Origin: Mactra quadrangularis
Taxonomy: Eukaryota; Mollusca; Bivalvia; Venerida; Mactridae
Reading direction: 5' to 3'
Length of the DNA: 64,000 nt
Assembly (NCBI GenBank): GCA_025267735.1
Contig: CM046303.1
Coordinates: 52,221,403 to 52,285,402 of the forward strand
In this document: in pieces, positions 11,575-22,599 of the stretch
Layout: each line of letters opens with the position of its first letter
Numbering within the stretch: position 1 is the stretch's first letter
Program-made: the position numbers and the translations under genes
The notes under the pieces: generated by a model
Told to the model about the DNA's origin: nothing
Database searches by the model: none
What the model saw: the letters and a program-made list of their open reading frames with translations, nothing else

Positions 11575-12480
11575 ATGCATCCACCTAGAATACGAAGTGC
11601 TCCAGCTGGAAGAAGAAGGAAATCTTCAAAGACAACAAGTATAAAAGATATTGAAGAATGGGTTTTAAGTGGAAAAGAACAAGAAACAGAAACATCGAGA
11701 ATTCGTTCAGGACAAATTGGTGAAAATGTTACAGAGGAAAGATTACTTAAATCTCGATTAATGGAACTGGGAAAAGAAAGATTTAAGATATTATCAAAAT
11801 GTGATCAAGAAATTCAGTCATTTAAAGATAAACAAAAACGTAAAGGATTTAGAGCAATACTTCCTCGACCAATGAGCGCAAACAATGTCTTTGATAGGCG
11901 TTTAAGTATCTCTGAACGTAGTTCTTCATCTAGAAGGTCCAGTATTTCCCAACACAGTACGGCACCATTAATCTTAATTACTCCAGCAATACGAACAAAG
12001 ACCGTTCAGTTTGAAGACGAGGCTCCAAAACCTCCATGTATCAAAATGAAAAAAGAGAGACAATCATATCCTAGACCTAGAACAGTTCCTGCAAAATCAT
12101 CCAGGAATCAACCGGAGGCGATCTTGGAAGAATGGAAGCCTCTGACAATGGCTACAGAATGGTCAAGACCATCGACAGCGGTTGGTATGACACGCAACAG
12201 TCGTCCAGGCTCTGCTATCAGTATCCCATCAAATAACTCAATGAAAAATACCCAACTAACACCTGCTGATTATACTGTTATATCTGAAGAGCCAAGATTC
12301 GTGGCTTTAGAAAAACTGCTTACTAGAAATTATATAACAGACTGTAAGTTAGACGTTCAAAGAATCATTGAAACCATTACATCTTTGAATATACCAAGAA
12401 AAGCCGGGAGCAAAGAAGCTAAACGAGAGCTTGAGATTAAGATTAGACAGTTTATGGCTGAACATAATATTGTGTTTTAA
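11575..12480 (+). CDS. Unrecognised basic Ser/Arg-rich protein, paralogue 1 (301 aa)
   Basis: Uninterrupted 301-codon frame. Residues 8-14 are SAPAGRR, 22-33 a short IKDIEEW helix, and 50-80 the strongest block: ENVTEERLLKSRLMELGKER then FKILSKCDQEIQSF. Residues ~90-235 are Ser/Arg/Pro-rich and disordered-looking (SERSSSSRRSSIS, RPSTAVG). The C-terminus from EPRFVAL (239-245) is helical-looking. The first, fourth and fifth of these blocks recur in the 396-aa frame at 25355-26545, so the two are paralogues. I do not recognise the family and see no catalytic motif, signal peptide or membrane segment. In-frame stops just upstream make 11575 the first usable Met. Two upstream ATGs give short uORFs: 11554-11565 and 11562-11588, the latter overlapping the main start. 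A TAG acceptor-like site at 11544 suggests a spliced leader exon. ATTAAA at 12646 may serve as poly(A) signal. Confidence 0.82.
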   Translation: MHPPRIRSAPAGRRRKSSKTTSIKDIEEWVLSGKEQETETSRIRSGQIGENVTEERLLKSRLMELGKERFKILSKCDQEIQSFKDKQKRKGFRAILPRPMSANNVFDRRLSISERSSSSRRSSISQHSTAPLILITPAIRTKTVQFEDEAPKPPCIKMKKERQSYPRPRTVPAKSSRNQPEAILEEWKPLTMATEWSRPSTAVGMTRNSRPGSAISIPSNNSMKNTQLTPADYTVISEEPRFVALEKLLTRNYITDCKLDVQRIIETITSLNIPRKAGSKEAKRELEIKIRQFMAEHNIVF

Positions 12481-14019
12481 ACTTGATTGATTTTATCTTT
12501 ATCGTCTATTCACGTGGTCTACAACTTTAAACATACTTTCCTTAATTGGTCAACACAGTTTAAGTTTCATTTTTAAGATTTCATTCTTTAGAATTGTACA
12601 ATGGAGTTCCACTATTAGGACCATTAATATCGATTTAAAAATCTTATTAAAGATACCTCTTTGTTCTCAAACTTATCATTTGTGGTATAAAAACGTCGGA
12701 AAAGCAAAGCTTTAGTAAATATCAACATAGTCTTTATAGTGGAATTTTTTAGTAGACAAACGAATGTATACTGGTGATAGCTTTTTCTATTTCTAAACAT
12801 GCGTATACAATCTTCTATATAATGGTATTTATTTCAAATCTTGACTACATATTACTTATAACTATAAAACCATATCCTACAGTTGTATACAACCAATGTA
12901 TCTTTGCTAGCATGAATTATCCTACAGTTTCTGTGTCAAAGACTATCAGTTTTTATTTTATCACTTGGTTTGGTCATATTGATGATAAACAACGTCCGAA
13001 AAGTTCTTTCTATAGCTCGTCGTACTGCGAATCCAGGAATCAAGGGTTTGATACCCCGGCATGACTCAGATACCTTCACTGAGTTTGCTCATGTACTACA
13101 TTGTATCTTAATTCTCACGCCTATCTCTGCATCAAATGTAGCGGTTGGCAGTCCCTGGCGAAAGGTTAAAGTTTGTGCTTTGAAATTATCCTTGCCTTTC
13201 CTTGGAATGTGTGTAATGCAAATACTGACAAATGTTAAAATGCTGAGAAAAGGACCTTATAATTACTTATATTAGGATTGCTAAAATCGGACTAAAAACA
13301 TGGCTAATGTCTCGACCGTTTTAACTTTTGTAACTGTATTTAGTAACGAGGAAATATATAAGTCTGGATTACCTGCCCCTTACCACTATCGTTATTGGGT
13401 CAGGCAAAGCACAATAATGACTGCCCCTCAGTTATTATTCAGGTAACACAATTTTCATTTACGCTTTCTTAATTTTGCATGAACATTGCATAACTGTAGT
13501 AGAAGTTCGATACTATATATCGGTCATTCTAAGTAGATTTTTCTGATTGCATGTATATTTAGCTCACGATTAATTAAAAACCATGTCTCGAAGTGAACAC
13601 AATTTGGACATGGATATCCCCTGTAATTTCTGTTCAATGATCCCTTGTTTTGAGCCTGTGTATTGAGAAATGTTCATTTGAAAACATTATTATCCAATAT
13701 CTAATTCATTACATTTGGCGCGGCTATTATCATGCTTTGCCTGACGTACTTTTACCTGTCAAAGTACGACTGAGAACCAGACAAGGAAATATATATGCAT
13801 ACATGTATATATATTTACAACTGGATGTTCAACTATCTGAAGTCAGCATTTCTTGAAACTAAAGATCACGGGGTTGTTATGGTAATGATGTGCTTTTGTT
13901 TTCTCTCATTATTTTGTTTACGTTTGTAAGTATTTATATAATGTTTTTGTTCTGACATGTTTTAAAGTTTATTTGATATTTATTTTTGTGCATGGTTTTT
14001 ATCAAATAAAAAGCTGAAA
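12481..14019. other. 3' flank of the 301-aa gene, no further gene
   Basis: Likely 3' UTR to ATTAAA at 12646-12651, then AT-rich DNA. A stretch at about 13010-13260 contains a box B-like GGGTTTGATACCCC and may be a decayed SINE. The 96-, 101- and 68-codon frames here show no family resemblance. Confidence 0.4.
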
Positions 14020-14155
14020 GAAACTAGTAAGATAGTTTCTTGCTCAGAGAAACAATGGGCATGTTTTAGATGGGATTCGAACCAATGCGAGGCTGGTTAA
14101 TCAATGATTACCATTCCAACGTCGTAATCACTCGACCATGCCCACTTCTTATCGT
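14020..14155 (-). repeat. tRNA-Ser-like SINE, copy 2
   Basis: Minus strand: GGGCATGGTCGAGTGATTAC, GACGTTGGAATGGTAATCATTG, GGTTCGAATCCCATC and tail TGAGCAAGAAACTATC. Same family as 800-972. Confidence 0.75.
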
Positions 14156-14331
14156 TTCATAATCAAGCAACATGCTTAAAAGCGGTGATTGTTATTCCAT
14201 TGAATAGATATGGCTCGATGGCTCCATGGCTTCATATTTAGTTTGTGAATGTAACCAATGAAGATCTGTACCAGTCAATATCAACATCATTATCCTCATT
14301 TGGAACACCTCAACCATTCATTCAGTAAATA

Positions 14332-14773
14332 AGGCCATGCCATATCGTAATTGTGTTAAGCGTCCGCGCGCGCGTGGGTTTTGGAGTCCTCAATCTAAAT
14401 TAAAAACAAAATTGTAGGTAAATTTTCTTAAATAATTCCGATGTTCCGGGATTCGATATGACAATTTAACTAGGGGGAAAATGGGGTCGACAACGACGTT
14501 ATTCATCGTAAGCAATTTATCATAACCGCGTTATTAATACAATTATTTTACGTGAAACAAAAACCACCAGTCATTTTATATTAAATTCAGACCATTGTTT
14601 CATATTATGAGGATGTTATTCCATTAAAAAATATATTTATATAATGCATTGTTTTTTGCCGTATTTATAAATTATTTGTGTATTCGTTTTCGGTTTGTGT
14701 GTTTTTGTGAATAGGTACCTAGGTTTGTAAAATTTGAGTTGGCGCTTAACATAATTCCAATTTGGCATGGCCT
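14332..14773. mobile_element. MITE family B, copy 2
   Basis: AGGCCATGCCATATCGTAAT then TGTGTTAAGCGTCCGCGCG at the left; GGCGCTTAACATAATTCCAA then TTTGGCATGGCCT at the right. Both ends match 8830-9232, including the CCGGGATTCGATA interior block. Confidence 0.85.
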
Positions 14774-15047
14774 AATCTCGGAAAGATTTGTATGGGAGTC
14801 CAGCAGCAATATTGGAATTTTACTAAATACGCCAGACAAAGCACAGGCAAAGCACGTTATGGTTATTAAATATTTCTTGTTGTAAATACATATTGCATTA
14901 CAATGTAACATCATTTAATGATATACATGTATATGTAACTAAATATTGTTCTGCAATATCATTAAATCATGTTTTTTTTTAATTTATGGATTAATAATCG
15001 CCTAAACGATCGTGGATTTGTTAACTTCAACACCGGTTGAAGCATTT

Positions 15048-15136
15048 ATTCGACATTCGGAACTAACTCGGCGATCTTCTACGCAGATAAATTTATCTTT
15101 GTAGATGATCGCCGTGGAAGTTCCGAATGTTCATTC
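15048..15136. repeat. Inverted repeat, ~43-bp arms
   Basis: ATTCGACATTCGGAACTAAC..GGCGATCTTCTACGCAGATAAA reads back inverted as TTTATCTTTGTAGATGATCG..GGAAGTTCCGAATGTTCATTCG with scattered mismatches and essentially no loop. Confidence 0.8.
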
Positions 15137-15531
15137 GAGTGTGTGATGCAAAGGTCATTCTAAATAATATATGTCCCGAAGTTTTTCGTTGTGAATGGCC
15201 GAGGAGTACCAAATGCATTACACTAGAAATCTAGAGATATTTAACAGTAACAAATTCGAGTTTCTTCAGAACCAAACTTGTTTAAGGGTTACAAGTACAT
15301 GTTTAATTGTTGCTTGTAATACTAAGCACTTGCAAGACTAAAACAAAGAATTTGAAGGGGAAGAGGCTTTAAATTATCTTATTGTACAAAATATTGGTAT
15401 TGCCAAATTTCATACAGCTGTCTGTATAGTACATACAAGTAGGATAAAAATAATCAAGATAGCCTCAATTTATTGAGGCTAATAGGGATAATGAGTTATA
15501 ATCAATATTTTGGGTCCCTTAAGAGTCTTTT

Positions 15532-16377
15532 GTGTCAGGGACCCAAAATATTTGCGAGGATAGATACATTGTGACGTCATCACGGTGTGATCGTTTTATG
15601 CCAGCGACAAAACTTGCTCAACGACTTAGGCATGCAACAGGAACAAGGATATCTGCATATACTGCAAGAAATCGACTAAGAGCCGCCAGGCTTCGCGCTC
15701 GACGTTTCTACAAGGGAGTCCCTTTAAGGGCAAATCACCGCCTTCTACGCTTGACTTGGGCACGTCGGTATAGTCGTTGGTTAAGGAACCAGTGGAATAG
15801 GGTTGTATTCACTGACGAATCAAAATTTAACCTTCATTAGGCGGACGGTTCGATTCGTGTTTGGCGACGCAGAGGTGAACGTCTCGATCCAGCTAACGTA
15901 ATTGAATGTGACAATTACGGCGGCGGAAGTGTAATGATCTGGGGAGTAATTTCTTATAACGGAAAAACAGAGCTAGTAACAGTGCAAAATCGCCTAAATT
16001 CCGCACGTTATTGTGACGAAATAATCCTACCCATTGTTGTTACATACATACAGAACGGTAACGCTGACGTTTTCCAACAGGATAACGCACGATGTCACAC
16101 CGCTCGGCACACACAACACGTTCTGGCGGAAAACAACATCAACACACTTGAATGGCCTGCGAGATCAACAGATCTGTCGCCAATAGAGCACATGTGGGAC
16201 TATCTTGGTCTTAAGTTGCGTGACAGGAATGACGTCAATAGCGTACGTGATTTGGAGCGTGCTTTGCACGAGGAATGGGCAAAGACACCTGCTCACTTCA
16301 CCCGGCGTCTCATAAGTTCATTTAGACGCTGTTGATTGGCTGTCATTCAAGCTAGGGGTGGACATACCAGATACTGA
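15532..16377 (+). pseudogene. Tc1-type (DD34E) transposase, N-terminally truncated, two internal stops
   Basis: In one frame: DRYIVTSS-like start of the second helix-turn-helix region, VFTDESKFNLH (first catalytic Asp), GGGSVMIWGVIS, FQQDNARCHTA (second Asp), then LSPIEHMWDYLG (catalytic Glu) and a terminal AVIQARGGHTRY. Thirty-four residues separate the second Asp and the Glu, as in Tc1. Inactivating changes are a TAG at 15838-15840 and a TGA at 16333-16335. The usual N-terminal paired-like DNA-binding half (~100 residues) is missing because the terminal repeat abuts the frame. Not a host gene. Confidence 0.93.
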
Positions 16378-16714
16378 TTAGTTTGTGATTTTTTATTCTG
16401 ACCCTTATGCTGTTATCATGGCTGGAATTCTCAATAATCTCATCAAACTTTTTTTGTAAAAATGTTCAATATTCTGTCGATTGAATAAATTTTGATACAA
16501 ATCAATTTTTTGTCAATAAAATGGGGTTTATAATAAAATATTAAATAAAACATTCTTACTGACAAAACTTTTTCCTCTCAGCATATATCTCAATATGTCA
16601 ATGTTACCTCTTAAAAATTAATACGTAAATACATGTAAGTATAATATAAAATATAGATATACATGTATAATAAAAAAAAAAAATATAAAAATAAAAATTT
16701 ATGCATTTGCTAGG

Positions 16715-16800
16715 TTTCCAACCAGCGACCTCTTGAACTTTTCATTCCATATGATTATTTCCGTTCCTTCCCTTTAGCCGACTGAGCTATTTGGGTCCTA
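16715..16800 (-). repeat. Decayed tRNA-like/SINE segment
   Basis: Minus strand has AATAGCTCAGTCGGCTAAAG (box A-like) and GTCGCTGGTTGGAAACC (box B-like), separated by a longer than normal anticodon region. No intact cloverleaf; a tRNA pseudogene or SINE head inside the composite Tc1 element. Confidence 0.5.
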
Positions 16801-17439
16801 AAGGGCAGAGCATGTAACAATAGTTAAATACTGTAAAAAGGACATTACATATGGGGAAGATAATTTTGGAAGATGAATCCTAAATTTTGTGAGTTGTTAT
16901 CAAATACAAATAAACTGCACTATCAAATTAAAAAAAGCAATTAAATTGTGATTTGTAAAAAACGTATTGATGATAGTTATGAAATTTCAAGTAAAATAAT
17001 CCCATGTACGATTTATTTGACATACTAATAAATTATGTACAGCGGTATGATTTAACTAAAAACCTTGTAATTAATATTTTGTATATAGATCTATGGACGT
17101 TCTTGTAACAAACAGACAAGCTGCGTCTGTTCACTTTGTCAAGCGTTTGCCTTTTTCTGGCGAAGCATTTTACTGGCTCTGGTCGTTCCCAAATACCAAG
17201 TCATTCCTTTTTCTTAGAGAAGGGAAATATGGCATGGTTACCAGAGCTGTTGATGTTTTGCTAGGACTTGGTCAAACGCCTTGTTTTCTGCGTTCGTCAT
17301 CGTGAGATGACGAAACAACCTGCATGAGTCGTGCATGTGGTCGCACGATCATGGCGCTCTATCCTGTCTCGCCTCCCTATATTTAATTAAATAACTATAT
17401 TGAAAATGATTAAATATTTCTTTCATCTTGAGAGAAATC

Positions 17440-17745
17440 ACCAGATCTGTCGCCAATAGAACGCATGTGGGACTATCTTGGTCGTAAGTTGCGTGACAGG
17501 AATGACGTCAATAGCGTACGTGATTTGGAGCGTGCTTTGCACGAGGAATGGGCACAGATACCTGCTCACTTCACCCGGCGTCTCATAAGTTCAATGAGAC
17601 GACATTGTTTGGCTGTCATTCAAGCTAGAGGTGGACATACCAGATACTGATTAGTTTGTGATTTTTTATTCTGACCCTTATGCTGTTATCATGGCTGGAA
17701 TTCTCAATAATCTCATCAAACTTTCTTGTAAAAATGTTCAATATT
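17440..17745 (+). pseudogene. Second copy of the Tc1 transposase 3' end
   Basis: Repeats 16178-16470 almost exactly, from SPIERMWDYLGRKLRDRND to AVIQARGGHTRY and on into the 3' flank. It lacks the TGA seen in the first copy (here RRHCLAVIQ), so that stop arose after the duplication or in the first copy only. It carries no upstream transposase. Confidence 0.88.
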
Positions 17746-17971
17746 CTGTATTAGTCCAGTACCATGATACGTGTGTCTTAGTGCCATCATTACATCAGAT
17801 GTATTCCAAAACAATGCTTTACCATAATGATTTCGCTGCTAGACTTTGTAAATTATAACATTTCAAACTGACGTCGACGTAAGAAAAAATCAATTACCTG
17901 ATTTTCAACACTAAAAATTTCGACAATTTGTTCACGATCCACCCCCTGATTTTTTTACATATAAACATTGA

Positions 17972-18380
17972 TATAGTCCAACAGAATTAACCTGAGCTTG
18001 ACCTTTATGCAAGAATATAATAAACTCAATATTTACAGTCTATTTTTGTCTTCGTTTGTAAATCGCGCTTTATCGGAAGCTTTTGGCAAAATACACGTAC
18101 TAAACAATTAATGTTGTTTTCCTAAGAGTATACACATGTATATACTTTGAAACTGTGCCATAATATTGCTGACTTACTTGTTTCCCCAAAAACTAATGTG
18201 TCCAAAATTAAAATTACAATAACACGCCACTTTTAATAAATTGAATTATAGTCACATCGGCTGTTAAAAACACGTGTATAATTGTATACTCACATACGGA
18301 AACTCGCGATTTGATATAAGTGAAGTGGGTAATTATTATAATTAGGTAGTTCAAGCTCAGGTTAATTCTGTTGGACTATA
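17972..18380. mobile_element. MITE family C, full copy inside the Tc1 element
   Basis: Left TATAGTCCAACAGAATTAAC then CTGAGCTTGACCT; right end is its inverse (AGTTCAAGCTCAGGTTAATT, CTGTTGGACTATA). A copy of the left half lies at 36843-37140, upstream of HAPSTR1. Confidence 0.85.
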
Positions 18381-18599
18381 CATACATTCCTGTTGTATGC
18401 CTAAGTCGTTGAGCAAGTTTTGTCGCTGGCATAAAACGATCACACCGCGATGACGTCACAATGTATCTATCCTCGCAAATATTTTGGGTCCCTGACACAA
18501 AAGACCCTTAAGGAACCCAAAATATTGATTATAACTCATTATCCTCATTAGCCTCAATAAATTGAGGCTATCTTGATTATTTTTATCCTACTCATACAT

Positions 18600-19476
18600 A
18601 TTTTGTCAATAAACACAATTAAAAATCGGTCCCGTATACATTACCGTGTACGAGTTATAACTGTACTTTCATTATAATATTATACATAATAAGGTAGTGT
18701 ACATGTATGAATGCACAGGGAGCTATATATAGGGACGTACGCATTATTTTATGATCATAAGATATGGACTCGGGTGCCAGAAAACAGCAGGGGTATTTTT
18801 TTCAAACAAATTTCTTTCACGGCAATACCCACAAAAAGGCCACAGTACTAAGCAAAGAATGTACCTCTATATATTACATTATTTTATGGTACATACACAA
18901 GCTTTGTACAAGTTTGTCAAATGATAGTTTGGGAAACATACCCTGACATACCCTGACAAAAACAAACTGAAAAAGTTACAGTTACTTATCTCCGATAAAG
19001 AAAAAAGACAAACACTCAGAAAGCACACCTTATTGTTGAGCAATACATGCTCAGGTATGCTTGAAGACTATGTAGTTATAGTTTAATAATTATACATGTA
19101 CATAATTATGATTTTATATAAATAATGTTTATAAATGATATTTTGTTCCTTTACTTCTTGGAGAATCTTAGGCTGACATCTTTATCGAACTTGGCTACGA
19201 TAATCTAATTGTATACAGACCTGCAGAAAATAAAAAAATAAAAAAATAAATACCATTATTATTACACAAAGGGAGAATATCCCTAATGTTAATCATAATT
19301 AGAAGCAAGTTTTTAAACCCATGACAAATGTTTACAAATTGTAGAATGGTACGTTTATAGCATTCCACTTATCATTAGCATTGAATAGATCAAATAAGAC
19401 AACATACCATAACAAACTTATTCAATGAAAACATAACGAGAATCAAACTCCTCACAGCGGTTACGTCAAATCTAGC
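18600..19476. other. No gene recognised
   Basis: AT-rich sequence between two transposons; no frame of note beyond a 60-codon one at 18764-18946 without resemblance. Confidence 0.4.
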
Positions 19477-19478
19477 TA

Positions 19479-20679
19479 CAGTAAAAGTTCATTCTCTCGA
19501 ACACCACCAGCTCGAATTAATTGCCTGAGTCGAACACATTGTCTGGCACCGATCAATTTCCCTTCTATATCTATATAAAACAACCTCTTCTGAGTCGAAC
19601 AGGACAGGGTCGAACTCTCGAACCAATATCACGGTCCCGTGGTTAACAAATACACTGTTATACTATTGTCTCTCTCGAACAATAGATTTTCACACATCAG
19701 CGATAAAGGGCTGAAAGTAGGTATTGTTTGTGACGCGTGATAATAACACGGCGTGAAAATCGCTCAACCTTAAATTTGTTAATTGAATTTTAAGTGTCAA
19801 AACTTTTTGTTGTGTGATCACATTGTCACACTAAAATGGTTAACAATAGAATTGTTTGCAGATTGCACATTATTGATGGACACAAGTTATAAGTGTCATG
19901 GTATGATTAAAAATCAAGAATAAAACGAGTAACTAAGGCCTCGCTAAAACAAATGAATTAGCGCGTATACAGCTTGTATGTTTGTTTTAATTGATAAAAT
20001 AAGGATTTGATAAATAGAGACTTCCACAAACGTTGTTCTAAACAATCAACTATAAAGGACTTTTTTATGTGCTTAATTATGATTACTGACCTTAACTTGT
20101 CAGAAAACGTGAAGTGTACTATTGATGTTTAAGCATACATTGTATTATCGTACTGTTTGTATTGTGTTATTATGCTTTTTTATGTTTCGAGGTAAAATGA
20201 AATTACGTAAACAATAATTGAGTTAGTTTTTATTATTTTATTTCACTTTTATATTCTTTATTTACAGAATAACTTTGTAATATACAAGCTCTGAATACAA
20301 CAACAAGAAATAAAAGAGATGAGTAGAATCTAGTACACAACAAGTGTATCACAACGAACCATTCTTAATGAAACACGGACGTTCATCGCATATACTACTA
20401 CTCACCTAAACATAAAAATGTTCATAAATGTATAACTAACGAACAACAAATAAGTTATAAGCAAATTGATTTGCAGTTTGTATTGATTACGTTCACAACC
20501 GTGAACGAACCGTGTGTTCAGGTTTTATATTAAACCAAGGGAGATAACAAATAAAAACAATTTTAAAACAAAGGGAAGTAATAACGTCGAACTCGGACGA
20601 ATGTCGGCCAGGTCGAACACCTGCCTGGCTCGAATTTTTTTCCACGTCCCTTCGAGTTCGAGCCAGCGAACTTTTACTG
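19479..20679. mobile_element. Tigger/pogo-like non-autonomous element
   Basis: CAGTAAAAGTTCATTCTCTC..GAAC at the left and its inverse (GAGTTCGAGCC..GCGAACTTTTACTG) at the right, each flanked by TA (19477-19478, 20680-20681). CAGTAAAA-type termini with TA duplication are typical of pogo/Tigger. Repeated 'TCGAAC'/'GTTCGA' motifs pepper both ends. About 1.2 kb with no transposase frame. Confidence 0.82.
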
Positions 20680-20769
20680 TACTTTATTGATTCAACAAAG
20701 GGAAATAACCGCTGCGGGGAGTTTGAACGAAAATCTTCTATTATCTTCCTTTGAAAGATGTTAGAATTT

Positions 20770-21285
20770 TTGAGGTATGTGAAGTTGGCTTGTACATTAC
20801 ACATAGTAATTCAACTTGTAGTTTGCCAATTACAAGCTTGTAGTTGTGTATTCAGCTTGTAGTTCTCCCTAACTGGACCAGCATTCATAATATTTGAATT
20901 ACAAGCTAGTAGTTGGGTATTCAGCTTGTAGTTCACATAAAATTAATAAGCATACATGATATTTGAATTACAAGCTAGACGTTGGGTATTCATCTTGTAG
21001 TTCAGATCAAATAAATAAGCATACATGATATTTGAATTACAAGCTAGTAGTTGGGAATTAATTTTGTAGTTCAGCCCAGATATATCAGCATACGTTATAT
21101 TTGAACTACAAGCTAGAAGGTTGGTATTCATCTTGTAGTTCGGGCAAATACATAAGCGTACATGATATTTGAACTACAAGCTGGTAGTTTGGTATTCATC
21201 TTGTAGTTCAACCCAGATACATCAGCATACGTTATATTTGAATAACTAGCTAGTAGTTGGGTATTCATCTTCAAGTTCGAAAAAT
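20770..21285. repeat. 69-bp minisatellite with internal hairpins, cluster 1
   Basis: ATTTGAATTACAAGC starts recur at 20892, 20961, 21030, 21099, 21167 and 21236 (period 68-69). Each unit pairs CTACAAGCTAG-type and CTTGTAGTTC-type arms around GTTGGGTATTC. The left flank (GTGAAGTTGGCTTGTACATT) and the unit reappear inverted at 56930-57225. Confidence 0.88.
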
Positions 21286-21324
21286 TACCCTACCACGAGG
21301 CCGACAACTCATGTCAAGGGTATG

Positions 21325-21402
21325 ACCTTTCACGACCGGGTTTCGTACCCACGGTCTCCGGATTCGAAGTCAGACATGCTAACCATTACGCCACGGCCGC
21401 AG
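21325..21402 (-). repeat. tRNA-Arg-like SINE head or tRNA pseudogene
   Basis: Minus strand GCGGCCGTGGCGTAATGGTT, then GTCTGACTTCGAATCCGG (TCG in the anticodon position) and GGGTACGAAACCC. It resembles tRNA-Arg(TCG), but the anticodon stem has a mismatch and the acceptor arms do not pair cleanly, so it is unlikely to be functional. Confidence 0.55.
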
Positions 21403-21737
21403 CAACTAGAGCCTTCAGAATGCATAGCTATGATTTCGCGAAAAGACTTCTGTATAGACCTTTGAAAAGACATTTGTCTATTTATCACTTCACGAATTTA
21501 CTTCTGGAACATTCCGAGTGGATAGCTACGTTTTTGCAAATAGATTTCTGAATAGACTTTCAAATGTACATTTGACTATACGCATTCCACGAATAGACTT
21601 TTGAATAATTCTGAATGCAATACATGCACAGGGTTTTTGCGTATAGACTCCTGAATAGACAGTGGTCTGTTTGCACTCTACGATAAGGCTTCTCGAACCG
21701 TTTGAATGTGTTGTAATGATTTTGTGAATAGACTTCT

Positions 21738-22043
21738 CAGGGGCGGATCCAGAATTTTTCTGAGGGGGTCTGAACTTTTTTAGGGGGGGTCCGAACTTTT
21801 CTAGGGGTGGGGTCCGAACCTCGAACCACAACCACATTATACACATTTTGCAGAAAAAAATGCAACAAATTGATATTAAAAACTACATAACCATTAAATA
21901 CATGTTAAACACCGAGAAAAATTGCCTCCTGCTACTTACAAATGACTTACAGACAAGAAATACACTAATGGACAGGTACATTTTTTCAAAATCTAGGGGG
22001 GGGTCCGGACTCCCCCCAGACCCCCCGCTTGATCCGCCAATAT
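21738..22043 (+). mobile_element. MITE family D, copy 1
   Basis: CAGGGGCGGATCCAGAATTT at the left and GATCCGCCAATAT at the right, with G-runs next to each end (GGGGGGTCCGAAC, GGGGGGGGTCCGGAC). The interior (AAATGCAACA..TTGATA, AACTACATAACCATTAAAT, ACAAGAAATACACTAATG) is shared with 22297-22599 and, inverted, 33743-34045. CAGGGG ends suggest a hAT-like origin. Confidence 0.88.
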
Positions 22044-22296
22044 AAAGACGTATTAATAGTTAATAAGTCATTCTGTATTGACATGTCTCCATTTTTAATT
22101 AAACACATATTTTATCATTACTTTTTTATACATGTATTGAATCATAGTGGCTCCAGTTCGTATTCTAGGTCATGCGTGTTTTTTGTACTTTAAACTATAG
22201 ACTTGACCACTACATAGTTGAATAAGCTGATGCATGAACAGCATTTTACTGATTTAAACATACCACTTTGATAGTTAAAAATTATTTTAAATAATG

Positions 22297-22599
22297 CAGG
22301 GGCGGATCCAGGATTTTTTCTAGGGGGGTCCGAACTTTTCTAGGGGTGGTCCGAACATTTCTAGGGGGAGTCCGAACCTCAAACCACAACAACATTATAC
22401 ACATTTGCAGAAAAATGCAACATATTGATAAGAAAAACTACATAACCATTAAATCTATGTTACGCACCGAAAAAAATTGCTTAGTGTTCCTTAAAATTGA
22501 CTTACAAACAAGAAATACACTAATGAACAGGTACATTTTCCAAAATTCTAGGGGGGGGGGGGTCCGGACCCCCTGACTCCCACACTGGATCCGCCTATG
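22297..22599 (+). mobile_element. MITE family D, copy 2
   Basis: CAGGGGCGGATCCAGGATTT to GGATCCGCCTATG, 303 bp, same interior as copy 1. The open frames on both strands are incidental. Confidence 0.88.

Larger units (their letters stand above)
15442..18588. mobile_element. Composite Tc1-like element with ~180-bp terminal inverted repeats
   Basis: Starts GGATAAAAATAATCAAGATA and ends with its inverse, flanked by TA on both sides (15440-15441 and 18589-18590), as expected for Tc1/mariner. The inverted ends are ~180 bp and run into the 5' part of the transposase frame (right copy about 18403-18588). Internally there is the defective transposase (15532-16377), a second direct copy of its 3' end (17440-17745) and an inserted family C MITE (17972-18380). 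Each end also carries the palindrome AGCCTCAATTTATTGAGGCT. Confidence 0.85.

Noticed and set aside
12774..13275. Overlapping 96- and 101-codon frames
   Set aside because: Downstream of the 301-aa gene's poly(A) signal and overlapping a SINE-like stretch; no resemblance.
17093..17305. 70-codon plus frame inside the composite Tc1
   Set aside because: Plausible composition, but no family match, no splice context, and it lies between two transposase fragments.
20943..21131. 62-codon minus frame with repeated LACSNI motifs
   Set aside because: Peptide repeat mirrors the 69-bp minisatellite.
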